The position numbers were made by a program, and so were the translations under genes. Positions 18,213-28,700 of a DNA stretch of 64,000 nt are shown here, piece after piece; within the stretch, counting starts at the first letter, position 1; each line of letters begins with the position of its first letter. Below the pieces are notes generated by a model. The model did not search any database, was not told the DNA's origin, and saw only the letters and a list, made by a program, of their open reading frames with translations. This stretch comes from Labilibaculum filiforme. Lineage in GTDB: Bacteria > Bacteroidota > Bacteroidia > Bacteroidales > Marinifilaceae. Where the stretch lies: the NCBI RefSeq assembly GCF_002843315.1, contig NZ_MVDD01000003.1, forward strand, positions 248,001-312,000. Direction: 5' to 3'.

Positions 18213-19331
18213 ATGAAAAAATATAGTTTCCTACTTAGCCTCTTCATTCTACTTATCGCTTGTAAAAAACACAGCACTACAATAGCACTTATCCCCAAAA
18301 ATAAGTTCGAAACAAAAATTGGAACAAAACAAGTTTCCTTATACAACCTAAAGAATCAAAAAGGAATGACTTGTCAGATTACCAATTTTGGAGCCCGTGT
18401 AGTTAGTTTATGGGTAAAAGATAAAAATGACATATTTACGGATATTGTTTTAGGATACGATAGCATTGAAGACTATCAAAAACCCGGTGCCAACTACATT
18501 GGAGCTACCATAGGCCGATATGCAAACAGAATTGCTGCAGGTAAATTTACCCTGAACGACAGTACCTATATTCTAGCTAAAAATAACGGAGAAAATCATG
18601 CTCATGGAGGAGTAAAAGGATTCAACAATGTAGTTTGGGATGCGAATCAATTATCCGAATCGGAACTACAACTCACCTATTTCTCGCCCGATGGCGAAGA
18701 AGGATATCCAGGAAATCTTACGGTTTCCCTACTCTACTCACTTAGCGAAGCAAACGAGCTAAAAATATCCTATACTGCAACTTGCGATCAAGAAACCCCA
18801 ATTAATCTCACCCATCATTCCTTTTTTAATTTGAATGGTGCTGGCGCTGGCGAAATTACCGATCACCTGCTAAGTATGCCTGCAACAAAATATATTCCGA
18901 TAACAGAAGATGCACTACCAACCGGTGAAATTCTGCCAGTACTAAACACACCATTCGATTTTACAGCAACCAAAACCATTGGAAAACACATTGGGGCAAA
19001 TTCGGAGCAATTAGTTTTCGGACATGGATACGATCATTGTTTTGTGTTAGAAGCAACAGGCGTAAAATTGGCGGCCAAACTAGAAGCTCCATCGGGCATT
19101 TGTATGGAAGTATATACCAGCGAACCAGGAATACAACTTTATACCGGCAACTTTTTGAACGGAGCAATTCATATTGGAAAAGGAGCAAAACATTACGAAC
19201 GAAGAACAGCACTTTGTTTGGAAGCACAACACTATCCCAATAGTCCGAACCAAGCTAATTTTCCAAGCACCATTCTTAAACCAGGAACCACCTATCAATC
19301 TACTACTAATTATAAGTTTGGAAATAAATAA
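18213..19331 (+). CDS. galM: Aldose 1-epimerase (galactose mutarotase), lipoprotein form
   Basis: 372 aa. The N-terminus MKKYSFLLSLFILLIACKK has a lipobox (LIAC), so the enzyme is probably a membrane-anchored periplasmic lipoprotein, common for GalM in Bacteroidota. Mutarotase signatures: ATIGRYANRIAAGKF, NNGENHAHGGVKGFNNVVWDA (first catalytic His), LTHHSFFNLNG (second His), GHGYDHCFVL (Asp) and the C-terminal ALCLEAQHYPNSPN (catalytic Glu). It interconverts alpha and beta sugar anomers. It stands alone, not in a galactose operon. Confidence 0.95.
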   Translation: MKKYSFLLSLFILLIACKKHSTTIALIPKNKFETKIGTKQVSLYNLKNQKGMTCQITNFGARVVSLWVKDKNDIFTDIVLGYDSIEDYQKPGANYIGATIGRYANRIAAGKFTLNDSTYILAKNNGENHAHGGVKGFNNVVWDANQLSESELQLTYFSPDGEEGYPGNLTVSLLYSLSEANELKISYTATCDQETPINLTHHSFFNLNGAGAGEITDHLLSMPATKYIPITEDALPTGEILPVLNTPFDFTATKTIGKHIGANSEQLVFGHGYDHCFVLEATGVKLAAKLEAPSGICMEVYTSEPGIQLYTGNFLNGAIHIGKGAKHYERRTALCLEAQHYPNSPNQANFPSTILKPGTTYQSTTNYKFGNK

Positions 19332-19598
19332 ATAAATAAAAGATTATCGAAACAGCGTTAAATCCATTTAAAACATAATGAGAGGGATTTATTTTGCAAT
19401 TAAAAAACTACAAATAAACTGAACTATCTATTATATAAACAACAACACAAATATTACAAGCATAAAATTAAATTATGTGGTTAAATAAAAAAGTGATACT
19501 TTCGTAAGGAATACTACATAAATCTCTTCTCTGCTATAAATAAAATAGCTACAGACTACTATTTAAAATTTATTTACCATTTAAAAACGTAAAAAGTA

Positions 19599-20066
19599 AT
19601 GACTACTACTAATTTACAGACTGTTAAAGCGAAGTACTCCATTAACGGTCAAATCATTTTTTCTTATACCAAACTTCGTTTTCAAAAAGACCTACAAGGC
19701 TTTGTCGTTCCCATTATTATTATTCCCATTTTATTTATTTCGACCCTTTTAAACTTTTACAGTGCTTACCGCGACCAAGACATTTACGAAATTATTTTTT
19801 TCGTGAGTATTTTGGTTAGCAGTATTGTGTTTACACTTATTGTATTCGCACAATACAAAGTAGCTAAAACCATGGATGGTAAAGAGTTTGACTTTCGCGA
19901 TATAAAAATGATACGTATTCGCGAATCGAGAAACATTGCCAAATTAGCCTTCGAGTTTACCAATGGCCAAAAGCACAAAATGTCGATAAAAAAAGACGAA
20001 GCCTATTCCGATTTTTTCAAGAACTTAAACTATGCCAACGTAAGCATTTCCACAACAAAAAGTTAA
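19599..20066 (+). CDS. Small two-helix membrane protein, unknown function
   Basis: 155 aa. Two adjacent membrane helices (VVPIIIIPILFISTLLNFYSAY at about 33-54 and YEIIFFVSILVSSIVFTLIVFA at about 61-82) lie between a short N-terminal cytosolic part and a 70-residue C-terminal domain rich in charged beta strands (DIKMIRIRESRNIAKLAFEFTNGQ). That shape resembles small PH-like membrane proteins, but I cannot assign a family. The 267-bp gap before it contains no gene, only an AT-rich stretch with a weak TAAATCC/GGATTTA hairpin soon after galM. Confidence 0.75.
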   Translation: MTTTNLQTVKAKYSINGQIIFSYTKLRFQKDLQGFVVPIIIIPILFISTLLNFYSAYRDQDIYEIIFFVSILVSSIVFTLIVFAQYKVAKTMDGKEFDFRDIKMIRIRESRNIAKLAFEFTNGQKHKMSIKKDEAYSDFFKNLNYANVSISTTKS

Positions 20067-20204
20067 AAAGGCAAAACTAAATTATTCCAACTTAAATCAT
20101 CTATTCTCCAAATTACCTTGTATTTGCTGCGATTGATTGCTGTGGAAACAAAAAATTGATTAATTTTATCTAAATAGATCAAACATTCCATAGTCAATCA
20201 TCAT

Positions 20205-22307
20205 ATGTATAATTATCAGTTTCTAAATAGAGATTTAAGTTGGTTATCCTTTAATAAAAGAGTACTACAGGAGGCGTCGAATAAGGCCTTACCTCTATAC
20301 GAGAGAATCAAATTTTTAGCCATCTACTCCTCCAACCTCGATGAATTTTATCGGGTGCGTTTGGGTACCTACAAACGATTTACCGAGCTTGACCCGGTAG
20401 ATAAGGATGTTTTAAGAGAGAATCCCGATGCAATATTGAAAAATATCAACGCCGAGGTCGATCGTCAGCAAAACGAATTTGGAACTATTTTTACACAGGA
20501 AATAATCCCTGCACTGGAAATGGAAGATATTATTCTGATACGAGATCAAACCTTAAGCGAAGAACATCATCAATTCGTGAAAGATTTTTTTCTAGACAAT
20601 TTATTGCCTCATGTGCAACCCATACTTCTATTAAAAAAGCAGATTCAACCTTTTCTTCAAAACAACGTAATTTATATTGCGGTGAAATTGTTTAAGAAAA
20701 GCAAAGAAGAAGGTACTCCAAAAGCTCGTCGTGCCCGATACGCCATTATAAAAGTTCCCAGTCATCGATTTCCTCGCTTTATAGAGTTGCCCGATGATGA
20801 TGGTAAACATTTTATCATGTTTCTGGATGACATCATTAAATTGCGAATGAAGTTGCTATTTCCTGGTTATAAAATAGATTGTAGCTATAGTTTTAAACTA
20901 AGTCGCGATGCCGATTTATTGATTGAAGATGAGTATTCGGGCGATTTAATTAAAATGATTGAGAACAGTTTAAAAAAACGGGAAACAGGTTCTCCATCGC
21001 GTTTTTTATACGATGCCAAGATACCAAAGGACTTTCTGAAATTTTTAAAAGACTCTTTTAACCTGCAAAATAACGACATGGTGAAAGGAGCCCGATACCA
21101 TAACTTTCAGGATTTTTTCGCTTTTCCAAATCCAAAATTTCCGGAACTGGAACAGGAAGCTTTTCATCCCTTAAAAGTGGATGTTTTGCATACAAACAAA
21201 TCCGTTTTTAAAAGTATTCGATTAAAAGATCAGATTCTTCATTTTCCGTATCAGTCGTACGAATACGTAATTCGCTTTTTAAACGAAGCTGCTGTTGATC
21301 CGAAAGTATTCGAAATTAAAGCAACTCAATATCGGGTTGCCGATAATTCGGCAGTGGTAAATGCTTTAATTAATGCTGCTCTAAATGGAAAAAAAGTAAC
21401 TGTTTTTGTAGAAGTGAAAGCTCGTTTCGACGAGGAAGCGAATCTTCGATCGGCAAGTGAAATGCGAAAAGCGGGTGTAAAAATTATTGACAGCATTCCA
21501 GGTTTAAAAGTGCATGCGAAACTGGCTTTGGTACTACGCAAAGGCGACAAAAAAGATTACGCCTTTTTAAGTACCGGAAATTTTAACGAAAAAACAGCCA
21601 AAATATATACCGATCATGGTTTACTAACCTCCGATGAGGTAATGATTACCGAACTGAAACAACTTTTCGATTATCTGGAAAATCAGACCGAAGGATACGA
21701 ATTTAAAAAGCTTTTGGTAGGACGATTTAATTTGCGAAGAAGTTTAATTGAACTGATTGATCAGGAAATTCAGAACGTAAAAAATGGAAACAAAGGCTAT
21801 ATTATTCTGAAAATGAATGGTCTTCAGGAGAGAGATATGATTTCTAAACTGTATGAGGCTAGCGAAAAAGGAGTGAAAATAGACCTTATTATTCGAGGAA
21901 TTTGTTGCTTAAAACCCAACAAAACTTACGCAAAAAATATTCGGATTATTCGTATTGTCGATCAGTTTTTGGAACACGGAAGAATTTTCTATTTTCACAA
22001 TTTAGGAGAAGACCTGCTATACCTTTCTTCGGCCGATTGGATGAATAGAAATTTGCACCGACGAATTGAGTGTGCTTTTCCTATTCAGGATAAAAAGATA
22101 AAAAAGGAGATAATTGACCTATTAAATATTCAATTAAAGGACAATGTAAGCGCCCGACTTTTAGATGGGAAATTGAATAACTTACCCATATTAAGCAATG
22201 GAAAAATGAAGGACATTCAATCGCAACAAGAAATTTTCCGCTATTTAAATAAAAAAGAACTGGCGAATCAAACTAGAAAACTTAAAGCGAAAAAAAAGAC
22301 GGAATAA
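20205..22307 (+). CDS. ppk1: Polyphosphate kinase 1
   Basis: 700 aa, normal length. It opens YQFLNRDLSWLSFNKRVLQEA as PPK1 does. The two phospholipase-D-like catalytic domains are intact: IPGLKVHAKLALVLRK contains the phospho-accepting His, AFLSTGNFNEKTAKIYTDHGL the nucleotide/polyP loop, and VDQFLEHGRIFYFHN the second His motif. It reversibly polymerises ATP gamma-phosphate into polyphosphate. It is followed 34 bp later by a SixA-type phosphatase, a frequent neighbour in this phylum, so the two are likely cotranscribed. Confidence 0.97.
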   Translation: MYNYQFLNRDLSWLSFNKRVLQEASNKALPLYERIKFLAIYSSNLDEFYRVRLGTYKRFTELDPVDKDVLRENPDAILKNINAEVDRQQNEFGTIFTQEIIPALEMEDIILIRDQTLSEEHHQFVKDFFLDNLLPHVQPILLLKKQIQPFLQNNVIYIAVKLFKKSKEEGTPKARRARYAIIKVPSHRFPRFIELPDDDGKHFIMFLDDIIKLRMKLLFPGYKIDCSYSFKLSRDADLLIEDEYSGDLIKMIENSLKKRETGSPSRFLYDAKIPKDFLKFLKDSFNLQNNDMVKGARYHNFQDFFAFPNPKFPELEQEAFHPLKVDVLHTNKSVFKSIRLKDQILHFPYQSYEYVIRFLNEAAVDPKVFEIKATQYRVADNSAVVNALINAALNGKKVTVFVEVKARFDEEANLRSASEMRKAGVKIIDSIPGLKVHAKLALVLRKGDKKDYAFLSTGNFNEKTAKIYTDHGLLTSDEVMITELKQLFDYLENQTEGYEFKKLLVGRFNLRRSLIELIDQEIQNVKNGNKGYIILKMNGLQERDMISKLYEASEKGVKIDLIIRGICCLKPNKTYAKNIRIIRIVDQFLEHGRIFYFHNLGEDLLYLSSADWMNRNLHRRIECAFPIQDKKIKKEIIDLLNIQLKDNVSARLLDGKLNNLPILSNGKMKDIQSQQEIFRYLNKKELANQTRKLKAKKKTE

Positions 22308-22340
22308 TTACATTATCACTAAACCCAAAATCCTCAAACC

Positions 22341-22844
22341 ATGAAACGACTTATTCTTGTAAGACATGCCAAAACGGAAGGTATTCGTTACGATATTTCT
22401 GACTATCAGCGGAATTTGATTGATAGAGGAATCAGCGATTCGAAATTAATTGCCAACAAGCTGTTTTTAAAGAATAATATTCCCGATTTGATGATTTCTA
22501 GTCCGGCCAACCGAGCTATTGAAACCTCTTTATTGTTTGCGAATGTTTTGCACTACCCGCTTGATAAAATTGAGCAAAACGACGATTTATACGATGGATT
22601 TACAACACACGAATTTTTAGATTTACTTCATAAACTTGGAAAAGACCATGAAACAATTATGGTGGTTGGACACAACCCAAGTATCGAATATTTAGCCTTT
22701 AACCTGACAGAAGAATTCTATCACAGCGTTCCCACATGCACGGTTATTGGTATTGATTTTCAGATTCAGAATTGGTCCGACATTGAGGCTAGAACTGGAA
22801 AATTGGCTTTTTACGAATATCCAAAAAAATATAAGGAGGTATAA
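22341..22844 (+). CDS. SixA-like histidine phosphatase
   Basis: 167 aa of the histidine phosphatase superfamily. The catalytic RHG-type motif is LVRHAKTEG (phospho-His intermediate), and the distal catalytic His is in VVGHNPSIEYLAFNL. SixA proteins dephosphorylate phospho-His on phosphotransfer proteins. A small-molecule or polyphosphate role is also possible given ppk1 just upstream. It ends at a strong shared terminator. Confidence 0.85.
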   Translation: MKRLILVRHAKTEGIRYDISDYQRNLIDRGISDSKLIANKLFLKNNIPDLMISSPANRAIETSLLFANVLHYPLDKIEQNDDLYDGFTTHEFLDLLHKLGKDHETIMVVGHNPSIEYLAFNLTEEFYHSVPTCTVIGIDFQIQNWSDIEARTGKLAFYEYPKKYKEV

Positions 22845-22879
22845 TAAATTAGTCCCTAATTATAAAGAAACTATAAGAT

Positions 22880-22907
22880 ATACCTTCCCAATCGGGAAGG
22901 TATTTTT
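22880..22907. terminator. Bidirectional terminator between sixA-like gene and topB
   Basis: ATACCTTCCC-AATC-GGGAAGGTAT, a perfect 10-bp stem followed by TTTT, between convergent stops at 22844 and 22911. Confidence 0.9.
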
Positions 22908-22910
22908 AGT

Positions 22911-25274
22911 TTATTGTTTTCCAAAAATAATCTTTCCCTGATTATCCAAAATCAATTTACCATCAACAATTTCTTGCGATTGAGGATCTTTAAAGCCTTT
23001 AATCAAAGACGTTTTCCCTTGGGTAGCTAAAGATTTTATTTGAGCTTCGCTCAATTTTTTCTCCATAAAAACAAAAGGGACAATAAACTTGCAACCATTT
23101 CGGTAATTGGAGCAACCGTAAGCTGCATTTCCTTTTAAAAGTGTACCTGTTTTGCAAACCGGACAGTGCCAAACTTCATCCTCTTCGGCAATAAATTCGA
23201 TACTGAAATCGGGTGCAAAACCTAATTGTCCGTTTTGCTTCTTCCCATCTATTTCGAATCCTTTAATTTTAGGGGTTATTTTTTTCAATACCAATCCCTC
23301 TACCTGCTTATCGGTTAATTTCTTGCCTTCGAATTCGAAAGGAATAAGAATTTTACATCCATTGGCCCAATTGGAGCATCCCCAAGCATTATTGCCTTTT
23401 AAAATTTTCCCATCGCCACATTTCGGACAGCTTAATTCTTTTTTATTTGTTGGTTTTGTCTTGGCTTTTTTCTTTTCTTTTTCTTTCTCTTTTTCCTCAT
23501 CAATTACTTCTATCTGACTGATGTTTTTCCTCGATTTTACATCCCAAACAATTCCTACCACCATATTTTTAAGCTCGGCCATAAATTGATTCACTTCGTA
23601 GTTCCCCAGCTCAATTTCATGAAGTTTTTTCTCCCATTGTCCGGTTAGCTCTGCCGATTTTAATAGCTCATTCTGAATGGTATCAATTAGCTGAACTCCC
23701 GTAATAGTTGCCTCGAGTCGTTTCTTTTCTCTTTTTATGTATTTCCGTTTAAATAGTGTTTCAATGATATTTGCACGGGTAGAAGGTCGTCCAATTCCAT
23801 TCTCCTTCATTAAATCCCTCAACTCGTCATCGTCCACCTGTTTCCCTGCAGTTTCCATTGCCCGTAGTAAGGTAGCTTCCGAATAATACTTTGGTGCTTG
23901 AGTTTGCTTCTCCGCCAAATCGGGTGTATGCTCACCGCTCTCCCCTTTCACAAAGTCTGGAAGAATAACCCCATCACCAATATTACCATCTTTCGCATAT
24001 AAAACACGCCAACCTGGATCCAAAATCTGCTTACCCGTTGCTTTAAAATCTATAGTGGTCACCTTTCCCATAACGGTGGTGTTACTCACTTTACAATCTG
24101 GATAAAATACCGAAATAAACCTACGTGTTACCATGTCGTAAACTTGCTTTTCGTCGTACGATAAAGCAGAAGGAGTAACTCCGGTAGGAATAATAGCGTG
24201 GTGATCGGTCACCTTTTTATCATCAAAAACCTTTTTCGATTTTTTAATTTTCGTTTTTAAAAGCGGTTCGGTAAATTCACTAAACGAAGTTAATTTTTGA
24301 AGAATGGCAGGTATTTTTTTATACAAATCGTCCGTAAGGTAAGTAGTATCTACTCTTGGATAAGTGGTTAATTTCTTTTCGTATAAACTCTGAATCATCC
24401 GCAAAGTATCTTCTGCCGAAAAACCAAGTTTACGGTTACAGTCTACTTGTAGCGAGGTTAAATCGTATAATCGGGGAGGCAGTTCTGTTCCTTTTTTCTT
24501 CTCAATAGAAACAATCTCGAATGGCTCCGAACTAATTTTTTCTAAAAACTCGAGCCCTTGCTCCTTTTGTTCGAATCGCCCATGCGTTGCACCAAAACTT
24601 ACCTCACGATAAGTGGTTTTAAGCTCCCAATAGGTTTGAGGAACAAAATTATCGATCTCTTTTTGCCGATTTACAATCAAAGCCAAAGTTGGTGTTTGCA
24701 CCCTACCAATAGAAAGTACCGATTTACCATTGGCATATTTCAAAGTATATAGTCGGGTGGCATTAATACCCAGCAACCAGTCACCAATCGATCGCGATGA
24801 TCCGGCGGCATATAATTTATCAAACTCTTTACTATCGCGTAAATTTTCAAAGCCTTCCCGAATAGCTTCTTCTGTTAGCGATGATATCCATAGTCGTTTA
24901 ACAGGCACTTTACACTTTGCTTTGTGCAAAACCCATCGCTGAATTACCTCTCCTTCTATTCCCGCATCACCACAGTTCACCACTTCGGTAGCTCCGGCAA
25001 TTAATTTCTTAAGAGTGTCGAATTGCTTTTGCACCCCTTTATCGGGGATTACCCGAATACCAAAACGTGGCGGAATTATAGGTAAATCATTTAAATGCCA
25101 ATATTTCCAATTAAGATCGTATTCATGAGGTTCCTTTAATCCACACAAATGCCCAAAAGTCCACGATATTTGATATCCATTTCCTTCGAAATATCCATCT
25201 TTTTTACTTTTAGCGCCTAAAATAAGGGCTATTTCACGTGCTACACTTGGTTTCTCTGCTATACAAACTATCAT
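22911..25274 (-). CDS. topB: DNA topoisomerase III (type IA)
   Basis: 787 aa. The TOPRIM domain starts MIVCIAEKPSVAREIA and has the acidic motif NCGDAGIEGE. The active-site Tyr lies in KLTTYPRVDTTYL, and the family motif SIGRVQTPTLALIV is present. The C-terminus carries two four-cysteine zinc-ribbon-like repeats, LSCPKCGDGKILKGNNAWGC and WHCPVCKTGTLLKGNAAYGC, each followed by NGCKxxxPF. It decatenates single-stranded DNA links. The gene is followed by a strong terminator, and a single-domain response regulator lies just upstream. Confidence 0.95.
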   Translation of the reverse strand: MIVCIAEKPSVAREIALILGAKSKKDGYFEGNGYQISWTFGHLCGLKEPHEYDLNWKYWHLNDLPIIPPRFGIRVIPDKGVQKQFDTLKKLIAGATEVVNCGDAGIEGEVIQRWVLHKAKCKVPVKRLWISSLTEEAIREGFENLRDSKEFDKLYAAGSSRSIGDWLLGINATRLYTLKYANGKSVLSIGRVQTPTLALIVNRQKEIDNFVPQTYWELKTTYREVSFGATHGRFEQKEQGLEFLEKISSEPFEIVSIEKKKGTELPPRLYDLTSLQVDCNRKLGFSAEDTLRMIQSLYEKKLTTYPRVDTTYLTDDLYKKIPAILQKLTSFSEFTEPLLKTKIKKSKKVFDDKKVTDHHAIIPTGVTPSALSYDEKQVYDMVTRRFISVFYPDCKVSNTTVMGKVTTIDFKATGKQILDPGWRVLYAKDGNIGDGVILPDFVKGESGEHTPDLAEKQTQAPKYYSEATLLRAMETAGKQVDDDELRDLMKENGIGRPSTRANIIETLFKRKYIKREKKRLEATITGVQLIDTIQNELLKSAELTGQWEKKLHEIELGNYEVNQFMAELKNMVVGIVWDVKSRKNISQIEVIDEEKEKEKEKKKAKTKPTNKKELSCPKCGDGKILKGNNAWGCSNWANGCKILIPFEFEGKKLTDKQVEGLVLKKITPKIKGFEIDGKKQNGQLGFAPDFSIEFIAEEDEVWHCPVCKTGTLLKGNAAYGCSNYRNGCKFIVPFVFMEKKLSEAQIKSLATQGKTSLIKGFKDPQSQEIVDGKLILDNQGKIIFGKQ

Positions 25275-25314
25275 GCTTTACTCTCTTGTTTAAGGCAATA
25301 TATTCTTGCTTATT

Positions 25315-25719
25315 TTATTTTCTTCTTTCTTTATTCAGCCACTTCTCCACCATCATAAACAATTCTATCTTCGAAACTGGTTTAAGAATAAAATCATCCA
25401 TTCCAGCTTCCGCAGATTTCACTTGATCATCCGAAAAAGCATTTGCTGTCATGGCAATAATAGGTCTATCAAACCCATTCTTACGCAATTCAACAGTTGC
25501 CTGATAACCATCAATAATTGGCATTTGCAAATCCATAAATACCATTAAAACAGATTCTTTATTTTTCTCATAAAAATCAAGAGCTTCCTTACCATTTTTT
25601 ACCCAATCGGTAGGAATTTTATCCATTTCCAGCAAACGAGATATGATTCTACCATTTATAAAATCGTCCTCAACTAATAAAATTCTTCCATTGCCGAGCT
25701 CTGACTTTTCTTTGTCCAT
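25315..25719 (-). CDS. Stand-alone receiver (CheY-like) response regulator
   Basis: 134 aa, only a receiver domain: acidic pair in LLVEDDFING, phospho-acceptor Asp in VFMDLQMPIIDGYQA, Thr in AMTANAF, Lys in ILKPVS. The sequence is of the type usually found as the C-terminal receiver of hybrid kinases. It has no output domain, so it probably works as a phosphotransfer partner or by contact. No kinase is adjacent; it lies 64 bp downstream of the surface phosphoesterase gene and 40 bp upstream of topB in the same direction. Confidence 0.9.
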   Translation of the reverse strand: MDKEKSELGNGRILLVEDDFINGRIISRLLEMDKIPTDWVKNGKEALDFYEKNKESVLMVFMDLQMPIIDGYQATVELRKNGFDRPIIAMTANAFSDDQVKSAEAGMDDFILKPVSKIELFMMVEKWLNKERRK

Positions 25720-25782
25720 TATGTCGTTTTTATATTTTCCATGTAAATATGTATTGTTTTATTCAATTATCATATTAAATTC

Positions 25783-28700
25783 TTAAAACAAGTATTTAAA
25801 TTCGATAGAAACAATATCATCTTCCTTTGAATGGCTAAAATTAGCAGTAATTACCATTAATTTATAAGGTGCAAGCCAAATTCCTCCTCCATAGCCATGA
25901 TGCCACTTGTCAGAACTCTCATTATCAACCCATACACGTCCAAAATCATTAAAACCTAAAACACCCACTTCACCACCTAAAAAATAGGATTTGAATCGAG
26001 CTAAACGAAATCGCAAATCGGTATTTTGATAAAGCATATCGTCTCCCGCAAACCGATCCTGTTTATAGCCTCGCAAATTCGATTTTAGCCCCAATTTATT
26101 GGCCTGATAAAATGAATATCCACTACTATTGTGAGCTGCTCCGGCACGCATTGCCAATATGGTTCTTTGCGGTCTTCCAAAACTAAGATACATTCGCATA
26201 TCGGTTTCCATTTTATGAAAATCGTGATCGTGCTGTTCCAATCCCTTATAATATTTCCAACTAGATGTCCAATAAATTCCCCTTGATGGAAGAATTGCAT
26301 TATCGCGAGAATCCCACAAATAACCGAAACTAAGACCAATATATCTTCGAGTATTAAAATCGGTTAAAGGATTCAAATCATTCTCTGAATTTGCAAAATC
26401 ACTTACAAAACGATTGGGTGTGGCCTTTAGTTCTAATTGCTGATAAAAGGAACCAATAGAAACAGTAAGATTTTCACCAAACTCACGTTTAAATTGCGGA
26501 TGAATAAAAAACTGAGCCATTCGAATTCGATTGTAAACCCCATCATCCGATTTATAATTTACGGTTTCATTCCCTAACCCGAAATAGTTTCCCTGGAAAT
26601 TAGGCGTATTGTAATGAATGCTTGCTAAAAAATCCGTTTTTCGAAACACTTGTTTAAACTCTCCCGAATATTTCAATTCTACCGAAGGATACGCAAATGC
26701 ATAATTGATAATAAATTTATGATACGATCCGTATGGTTCTTTCTTAAACCCTTGGCTTTTAAGATTTACGCCTGCACCCAAAACAAGTCCATCGTCGCTT
26801 ACAAAATTTAGATTTGCTCCCGGACTAACTACATCGTATTTAAATGACTTTCTGTCGTAGGTATTTACTTCCGAACTTTTCCCAAATCTTTTTTTATAGG
26901 CTCCATCTCCTTTTATACTAGTGTTCGATTTATCGTAAATTAGTAAATTTTGTTTTTCAGTATCATACAACTTGAACTTGTCTTTTCCTTTTCCTCCAAC
27001 AATACGAAGCTTCACTCCATTTTCAGCATTTCCATATGCCTCAAACTTATCTTTATCGCCAAGTCCGAATATTCTTACCTCATTGGTTTCATCCTTATTA
27101 AAAGTTCTGCTATACAAAAGTTCCTTTTTGTTCCCTTTCTTACTTAGTCGGTAACTGTCAACTGTTAATTGTCCGTTTTCCATCCAGTTAATTTCAAAAC
27201 TCTCTCTATCATTTGTCCCTACTATATCCACTTCTTTCGCCAAAAAATCATAAAACTCCTCTGCTAAATCTGGCAGTTTATCTCTTCTCGCTATTAACTT
27301 TTGTATAATTTCCTCGCCCGAAATGGCATAAACCTCTTTTGGCAAGCCTTTCACCGATTCCCGAATAAGTTCATCACTTAATTTAGACTGAAGCTCTTGA
27401 GCCATTTCAATCCAGTCCTTTCTGCCTTTCGACTGTAAAAAATTCCGATCGAAATAACGAGCATTAAAACCTAATCCAACCACGTTATCAACAATGCTAT
27501 CAAAAGATTGAAATTTTGGCATCGCCCATTTCCTTCTAATTAACCAAGGAATAGCTCCATCGCTATAGAAAAAAGCCTGATCGCGATCCCTGGGAATCGG
27601 TCTTGCATAAGTTTTACCGTCTTTTTTAAAGGTTGCCCATCTCCACTGATCATCGTGACGATCCCAGTCATTTATGAAAATATCGAACAAGCGAGAACGC
27701 AAAACTGCTGTTTCGTCAATTTCAAGATCCGTATTTTTAAAACGCTTTTCCAGCAACTTGTCTGTCCCTAAAACATCCTCGGCATTTCCAAAATTATCCA
27801 TATCAGACATATCGCCGTTGGGACGCTCCTCGAAAAGAAAAAGTTCATTTTTAAAACCATCTTGATAAATTCCTAAACGCGGATCATCGGGAACATAAAC
27901 AATTTTAGGATTGGTATGATAAACGCCCACTGCTTTTGCCATTTTGGGAACCGCTAAAGCCGCGTAGGGATAGGATTCCGAAATTCCATCTTGAACAATT
28001 TTAGCCGCAAAAGTTCCTTCCATACCATCCGGAATTGCCTTTTCGGTGTACTTTTCTACCGATCGTAACACGTATTGTTTTCCATCTTTGGCCTTTAATC
28101 GTAAGGATCTTGTTTGTTGTCCACCTCCTCGTTTTATAATTTTTAAACCTCCTTTTTCGGTAGCAATATCAAATACCGGAACACTTATTGGAGTTGCCCA
28201 GTCTTTCCGATAATTTTGTCCTAACAGCTGTATTTTAAGCTTCTTATCTGTTTCGTAAACAGTACTTGCAGCAATGGTAATGGTACTATCCGAATAATTA
28301 ATTTCTTTGTATTTATTAATCAAATCTTCTTCGGTAGGAACTTGCTTGGTATAAAGTTTTTCTCGAAAAGCCAAATGAGCTTCCTGGTCTCCGTCGGCAC
28401 CAACCGACCAAAATTCTAGCCAAACCTCATCATTGGAGTAAAAATTTATCCGCGAAAAACCAACTTCACGAATAGCAACATCCATTTTATTTTTCGACAC
28501 ATAATCGCTCTTACTTCCCGAACCCGAAACCACAAAAAAGGAATCATCCTTTTTGGTAAACTGCAAACTATTATCGTGAGCTGCAACGTTTATAATATTA
28601 TCGTAACCAACTCCTACTTTATGAGACATATACCGCATTTGTTTGTAAAAAGGGTAGGCAAAATCCTGCGGCGTTCCAAAAAGCTTTCGATAAATCTCTA